Shown here in pieces: positions 12,232 through 15,757 of a stretch of DNA of 15,757 nucleotides (its first letter is position 1; each line of letters starts with the position of its first letter). The stretch is from RGIG5612 sp045616165 (GTDB lineage: Bacteria; Bacillota; Clostridia; Lachnospirales; Lachnospiraceae): NCBI GenBank assembly GCA_045616165.1, contig JAZLGF010000051.1:1-15757 (forward strand). Reading direction: 5' to 3'. Under the pieces are notes generated by a model. It made no database searches and had not been told where the DNA came from. It saw only the letters and a list, made by a program, of their open reading frames with translations. The position numbers and the translations under genes are program-made.

Positions 12232-13449
12232 TTATTTGCTAACAAACTTTGCTAGTAACGGCAATAATTCTTTTAGTTGTTCTAATGTGTATTTTATTTC
12301 TTCGCTTGATGTATCTTTGCAAAAACTAAATCTCAGTGTACAATCTGCCTGGGCTGCTGATAGTCCAATTGATTGCAATGTTCCTGAAAGTCCTGGTTTG
12401 TTTGATGAGCATGCAGAACCAGACGAAACATAAATTCCTTTTTCTTCTAACGCATGAAGTAAAACTTCGCTTTTAATCGGCCAGAAAGTTGCACTTACAA
12501 TTTGCGGTGCAGATTCTAAATCCTTAAAGCTGTTTATTTTTATTTTGCATCCCGAATTAATGATGCTCTCTTCATTAGTCAAAGCATTAAGTCCATCTAT
12601 TAATTCATTTTTTACTTTAATCATTGATGCAACATTCTTTTCCAAATTATCGTATGCCTCTTTTGCGCATAAAGCCAGCCCCGCTATTCCAGGAACATTA
12701 TCTGTTCCACTTCGCATTCCTTTTTGCTGGCCTCCGCCAAGGATTAGTGGCTTTACTTTAATTTTTTCATCAATGTATAAAAATCCAACTCCCTTTGGTC
12801 CATGTAATTTATGGGCGCTAACGCTAAGCATGTCCGCATTCCATTTTTTCGGATAAATTATATACTTCCCAAAAGCCTGAATAGCATCTATGTGATAAGC
12901 GCAATTAGGATTGATTTCTTTTATTACTTTTCCGATAGTCGCTATATCTTGGACCGCACCAACTTCATTATTTACCATCATTGTCGAAACCAAGATAGTA
13001 TCTTTTCTAATTGCATTTTTTAATTCGTCTAAGTTTATGTGCCCTTTACTATCAACCCCAAGATATGTTATTTCAAATCCTTTTTTTTCGGGGTCTATAT
13101 CTTCTGATAGTTTCATCTCGCTTAAATATTTTAATGCTTCTTTAACACTTGAATGCTCAATTTCTGTCGTTATGATATGGCGTCCTCGTCTTAAGTTTGC
13201 CATTGCATATCCGATAAGAGCTAAGTTGTTAGACTCAGTTCCTCCGGACGTAAATAAAATTTCTTTTTCATTTACTTTTAATATTTTAGAAATTACTTCT
13301 CTGGCATTTTTAAGATAGTTTTCAGATTCAACACCTTTTTTGTGTTTACTAGAAGGGTTGCCAAAATCTTGTGACATAACTTTTGTCACTGTAGTTATTA
13401 CACTATCAGAAACGCGCGTTGTTGCGCTATTGTCTAAATAACATTCCAT
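12232..13449 (-). CDS. Cysteine desulfurase (NifS/IscS-like), ThiI partner
   Basis: PLP enzyme that takes sulfur from L-cysteine, forms a persulfide and hands it on; the product is alanine. 405 residues. Visible: the opening YLDNSATT (4-11), GGTESNN (69-75), H99, D188 and Q191 around the cofactor, the PLP lysine K214 in SAHKLHGPKG, and the persulfide cysteine C347 in SSGSACSSNKPG. The loop around C347 is of the longer NifS/IscS type. Position directly upstream of thiI parallels B. subtilis nifZ-thiI, so sulfur donation to ThiI is the likely main job. No Shine-Dalgarno precedes the ATG; a TGTTATAAT promoter lies six bases upstream, suggesting a leaderless message. The start is fixed by the conserved opening. 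Confidence 0.93.
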   Translation of the reverse strand: MECYLDNSATTRVSDSVITTVTKVMSQDFGNPSSKHKKGVESENYLKNAREVISKILKVNEKEILFTSGGTESNNLALIGYAMANLRRGRHIITTEIEHSSVKEALKYLSEMKLSEDIDPEKKGFEITYLGVDSKGHINLDELKNAIRKDTILVSTMMVNNEVGAVQDIATIGKVIKEINPNCAYHIDAIQAFGKYIIYPKKWNADMLSVSAHKLHGPKGVGFLYIDEKIKVKPLILGGGQQKGMRSGTDNVPGIAGLALCAKEAYDNLEKNVASMIKVKNELIDGLNALTNEESIINSGCKIKINSFKDLESAPQIVSATFWPIKSEVLLHALEEKGIYVSSGSACSSNKPGLSGTLQSIGLSAAQADCTLRFSFCKDTSSEEIKYTLEQLKELLPLLAKFVSK

Positions 13450-13455
13450 GAAAAA

Positions 13456-13464
13456 ATTATAACA
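13456..13464 (-). promoter_or_regulatory. Extended -10 promoter of the desulfurase-thiI-mtaB operon
   Basis: Minus strand TGTTATAAT: a perfect TATAAT (13456-13461) with the TG extension. No good -35 is visible at 16-18 bases upstream, which an extended -10 can tolerate. Six bases (TTTTTC) separate it from the ATG, so transcription should start at the start codon. Confidence 0.7.
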
Positions 13465-13487
13465 TAGAAGGCTTTATAAATAAATAC

Positions 13488-13515
13488 GAGGGAAACTCTT
13501 GTAAGAGTTTCCCTC
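13488..13515 (-). terminator. Hairpin terminator after dctP
   Basis: A perfect 13-bp stem, gagggaaactctt (13488-13500) with aagagtttccctc (13503-13515), and a 2-base loop (4 if the end pair opens). The minus-strand tail is GTATTTATTTATAA, a broken U-run. It lies between the dctP stop and the desulfurase promoter. Confidence 0.8.
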
Positions 13516-13547
13516 TAATTAAATTCTAAAAAGAATAATTATTAAAA

Positions 13548-14681
13548 TTATTCAGCTGGATGCTCTGCATAATATTTAGCAATAGCGTCTGACCAAATCT
13601 TGATCGCATCGTCGATTTGAGGAGCTGTCTTACGAAGTTCTTCTAATTGACCTGCTTGTATTCCATTAACGAAAGTCTTCCATGTATTAAGGTTTTCGCC
13701 TTCAATCTTCTTAATGATTGGTTCGCCACGTTTTGCCCAGTAATCCCATTGTGGATCTTCCTTACCATGAACCCATGTAACGAAATCTTTATATAATGGA
13801 TCGCCAAATTCTTCTTCTACAATTTTTTGTAATGAAGGATCCCATGAATCCCATGAAGTCTGGCTGATGCAGAACATTTTAATTGTTGTAGACAATTCTT
13901 CACCAAATACCCATAAATACTTAGAAAGGCATTCAGCATCATCTTTTTCTGCTGCGATGTTAAAAATCTTAAATACTGCAGTTGAATTAAAAGCACCTTC
14001 TACAAGACCATTTTTGAATGCTTCACCTGCGTTAATAACAGCTTGATTACTTTCTACGCCACCTGCTTCACGAACGATTGATTTAAGCAATTCATTATCA
14101 ACCATAATTCTTTGTCCAGCAAAGCCAGCTGGTGTAGACATATCTGCTTCTGAAACCATTCCTATAGCTGTACCAAAGCTTGCACTTGCTAAGAAAGGAA
14201 TAAGACCTAAATTATCAAACTCAGCTTGCATTAACTCATTAGGATTTGTAAGTAACACATCACGCATAATATCGTTTGCTGAAAAGATATCTTTAAATCC
14301 TAAGAAAGGTTGTGCTACTGATTGGTTTGTGTATGGGAAGTATGAAGGGTTGTTTTGAAGCGTAATATCCGCAATGTCAACAATACCAGCTGCAAGCTCA
14401 TCTGCTGCTGATGTTGGACTTGAAAATCCTGCACTATTAAGTTTTAACTTATAAGTAACTTTTCCGCCTGTTCTTTCTTGAATTCTGTCTAATGCTTGAA
14501 TTAAATAAGTACAGTTTTCTTTTTGTGTTGCTGATGGGCTAACAAGTAATTCAAGTTCTGGGCCAGTATATTCGCTTGAGCCACCTTTATTACCGCTATC
14601 TTTCTTTCCACAAGCAACGAACATAGTAAGCGTTAAAGCAACTATAAGAACAAGTGCCAAAACTTTACTAATCTTTTTCAT
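13548..14681 (-). CDS. dctP: TRAP transporter solute-binding lipoprotein DctP
   Basis: Extracytoplasmic receptor of a tripartite ATP-independent periplasmic transporter, which drives uptake of organic acids with an ion gradient. 377 residues. The start shows a lysine-rich signal, a hydrophobic core (7-22) and a lipobox ending in C24 (FVAC), so the mature protein is membrane-anchored, as in Gram-positives. The TRAP-family ligand arginine is probably R191 in FAGQRIMVDNELL, and the helix after it fits the family. The overall pattern (DELAAGIVDIAD, EAFKNGLVEGAFN) is DctP-like. The substrate cannot be told from sequence. GGAGG is well placed before the ATG. It follows dctM in the same direction, whereas receptors often come first. 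Confidence 0.9.
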   Translation of the reverse strand: MKKISKVLALVLIVALTLTMFVACGKKDSGNKGGSSEYTGPELELLVSPSATQKENCTYLIQALDRIQERTGGKVTYKLKLNSAGFSSPTSAADELAAGIVDIADITLQNNPSYFPYTNQSVAQPFLGFKDIFSANDIMRDVLLTNPNELMQAEFDNLGLIPFLASASFGTAIGMVSEADMSTPAGFAGQRIMVDNELLKSIVREAGGVESNQAVINAGEAFKNGLVEGAFNSTAVFKIFNIAAEKDDAECLSKYLWVFGEELSTTIKMFCISQTSWDSWDPSLQKIVEEEFGDPLYKDFVTWVHGKEDPQWDYWAKRGEPIIKKIEGENLNTWKTFVNGIQAGQLEELRKTAPQIDDAIKIWSDAIAKYYAEHPAE

Positions 14682-14729
14682 GTTTGTTTCCTCCTAAATA
14701 TTTATTAATAATTTTTATTTTTTATTTAC

Positions 14730-14746
14730 TAATCACCCCGTGATTA
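14730..14746 (-). promoter_or_regulatory. Hairpin between dctM and dctP
   Basis: taatcac (14730-14736) and gtgatta (14740-14746) form a 7-bp stem with a 3-base loop; AT-rich sequence follows on the minus strand, with AAATAAAAAATAAAAATT rather than a U-run. Probably a stability or processing element that lets dctP mRNA exceed dctM mRNA. Confidence 0.5.
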
Positions 14747-14754
14747 ATTACAAC

Positions 14755-15757
14755 TTATGCCGCAGGTGTATACATATGGCTTGGTAAGAATGTCGCAATC
14801 TCTGGGAATATGATAAGCAATGCTAATATTACTATATCGAGAGCGATGAAAGGAAGTACACCCTTGAATATTTTTTCTACAGGTTTCTTCGATACACCAC
14901 TCATAGTATATACTGTCATTCCAACAGGTGGTGATATTGAACCAAGTGCCATAAGTTTTACGATAAAGCAACCTAACCAAATAGGGTCATATCCTAGTTT
15001 CATAAGAGCTGGATATAGGATAGGCATTGTAAGTACTAACATTGGAATTTCTGGAAGGAACATTCCAAGTATTAAGTACACGAAAATAAGTATAACAGAT
15101 AACAACCATTGTGGAACTTGTAAACTAACAACTGCTTCAGAAATGATATCAGGTACATTACTTACAGTCATAAACTGTACGAAGATATAAGTTGATCCCA
15201 TAAGGAAGAAAATCATACCCATTAAGATACCTGTATCTTTAAAAGCTTTCCAAAGGTTTTTAGCTTTACACTGGCGGAAAATAATCGATAGAAGGATTGA
15301 TCCTACAGCACCGATTGCGCCAGCTTCTGTAGATGTAAACCATCCAAAATAAATACCACCTAAATCAATGAGCATTAAAATAATAATTGGAAAAACTTTT
15401 AATAAAGATTTCCATCTTACACTCCATGGAGCCTTTGGTGTTTTTGGACCATATTCCGGATGAATCCTACAAAGTAACCAAATAAGAACACAATAAAGGA
15501 TGATTTGGATAATTCCTACAAAAATACCTGACATAAATAATTTACTAATGTCATTTTCAGTAAGAATACCATACATCATAAAGCCTGTGCTTGGTGGGAT
15601 AAGAAGTGCTAGCGGTGCGCCAGCAGCGGTACATCCACAAGCGAATGTCTCTTCGTAATTACTCTTTTCCATTTCTGGAAGAGCGATACGGCTCATAATC
15701 ATAACGCCTGTATTTGCGCTACCACAAATAGCTCCTAAGAAACCACATGCAACAACT
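14755..15757 (-). CDS. dctM: TRAP transporter large permease DctM (5' part missing)
   Basis: Large membrane subunit of the TRAP transporter, the ion-coupled translocation channel. The reading frame runs to the window edge without a start: upstream of the internal Met at 15702 it continues as GFLGAICGSANTGVMIM, a known DctM core segment. About 333 residues are visible of the usual 425-440, so roughly the first 100 are outside. Seen: ALPEMEKSNYEETFACGCTA, then LLIPPSTGFMMYGILTE, a glycine/proline half-hairpin typical of the family, several membrane helices, and the late APP-x-G motif as SPPVGMTVY near 285-293 of the visible Met-numbered frame. The small subunit dctQ is not in the window and may lie beyond the right edge or be fused. 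Substrate unknown. Confidence 0.92.
   Translation of the reverse strand, partial: VVACGFLGAICGSANTGVMIMSRIALPEMEKSNYEETFACGCTAAGAPLALLIPPSTGFMMYGILTENDISKLFMSGIFVGIIQIILYCVLIWLLCRIHPEYGPKTPKAPWSVRWKSLLKVFPIIILMLIDLGGIYFGWFTSTEAGAIGAVGSILLSIIFRQCKAKNLWKAFKDTGILMGMIFFLMGSTYIFVQFMTVSNVPDIISEAVVSLQVPQWLLSVILIFVYLILGMFLPEIPMLVLTMPILYPALMKLGYDPIWLGCFIVKLMALGSISPPVGMTVYTMSGVSKKPVEKIFKGVLPFIALDIVILALLIIFPEIATFLPSHMYTPAA

Noticed and set aside
14744..14980. 78-codon minus-strand ORF in another frame of dctM
   Set aside because: Overlaps the dctM C-terminus in a shifted frame and reads as Cys/Tyr-rich nonsense typical of a shadow.

Overview
The window looks like a chromosomal stretch from a low-GC Gram-positive anaerobe, most likely class Clostridia. 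The order ireB-ruvX-DUF1292-RNase J-short MltG-O-methyltransferase-peptidase U32 is typical of that class. AT-rich spacers, strong AGGAGG-type ribosome binding sites, B. subtilis-like tRNAs without encoded CCA and a TRAP transporter agree. Genus cannot be told from sequence alone. Every confident gene, including both tRNAs, lies on the minus strand, so transcription runs from the right edge to the left.

Right edge to left. (1) 13548-15757: a TRAP transporter, large permease DctM (cut by the window edge) followed by the lipoprotein solute receptor DctP, ended by a hairpin. (2) 9722-13449: cysteine desulfurase, ThiI and MtaB, a tRNA sulfur-modification operon whose first gene appears leaderless. 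(3) 6041-9641: ireB, ruvX, a DUF1292 gene, RNase J and a MltG-like protein lacking its catalytic domain, ended by a strong terminator. A 250-bp gap inside this run (8390-8637) holds three hairpin modules, one a GC-rich imperfect palindrome. (4) 3305-5950: trmR, trhP, an untracked 54-residue membrane protein and a CPBP membrane protease, tightly coupled, again with a leaderless-looking first gene. (5) 1511-3301: a cupin, an unusual acyl carrier protein and a divergent phosphotransacetylase behind a good promoter with a perfect 16-bp palindrome in the leader. (6) 703-1461: NAD synthase nadE, starting right after the operon terminator. (7) 514-716: a tRNA-Val/tRNA-Met pair whose -35 box lies inside the last codons of nadE. 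(8) 1-513: no intact gene, but hairpins, a GC-rich island and what looks like a fragment of a crcB/fluC fluoride-channel gene.

Theme: tRNA maturation recurs. The desulfurase supplies persulfide sulfur to ThiI (s4U8), MtaB makes ms2t6A37, and TrhP plus TrmR make ho5U34 then mo5U34. tRNA-Val(UAC), encoded at the end of the window, has U8 and a wobble U34 of the kind these enzymes act on.

The least familiar unit is the cupin-ACP-phosphotransacetylase operon. Each member departs from its family at diagnostic positions (no cupin metal histidines, Lys before the ACP serine, altered Pta core motifs). I cannot name its pathway. The other notable observation is that two operons share the same geometry: a TATAAT box, exactly six bases, then ATG, and no Shine-Dalgarno.
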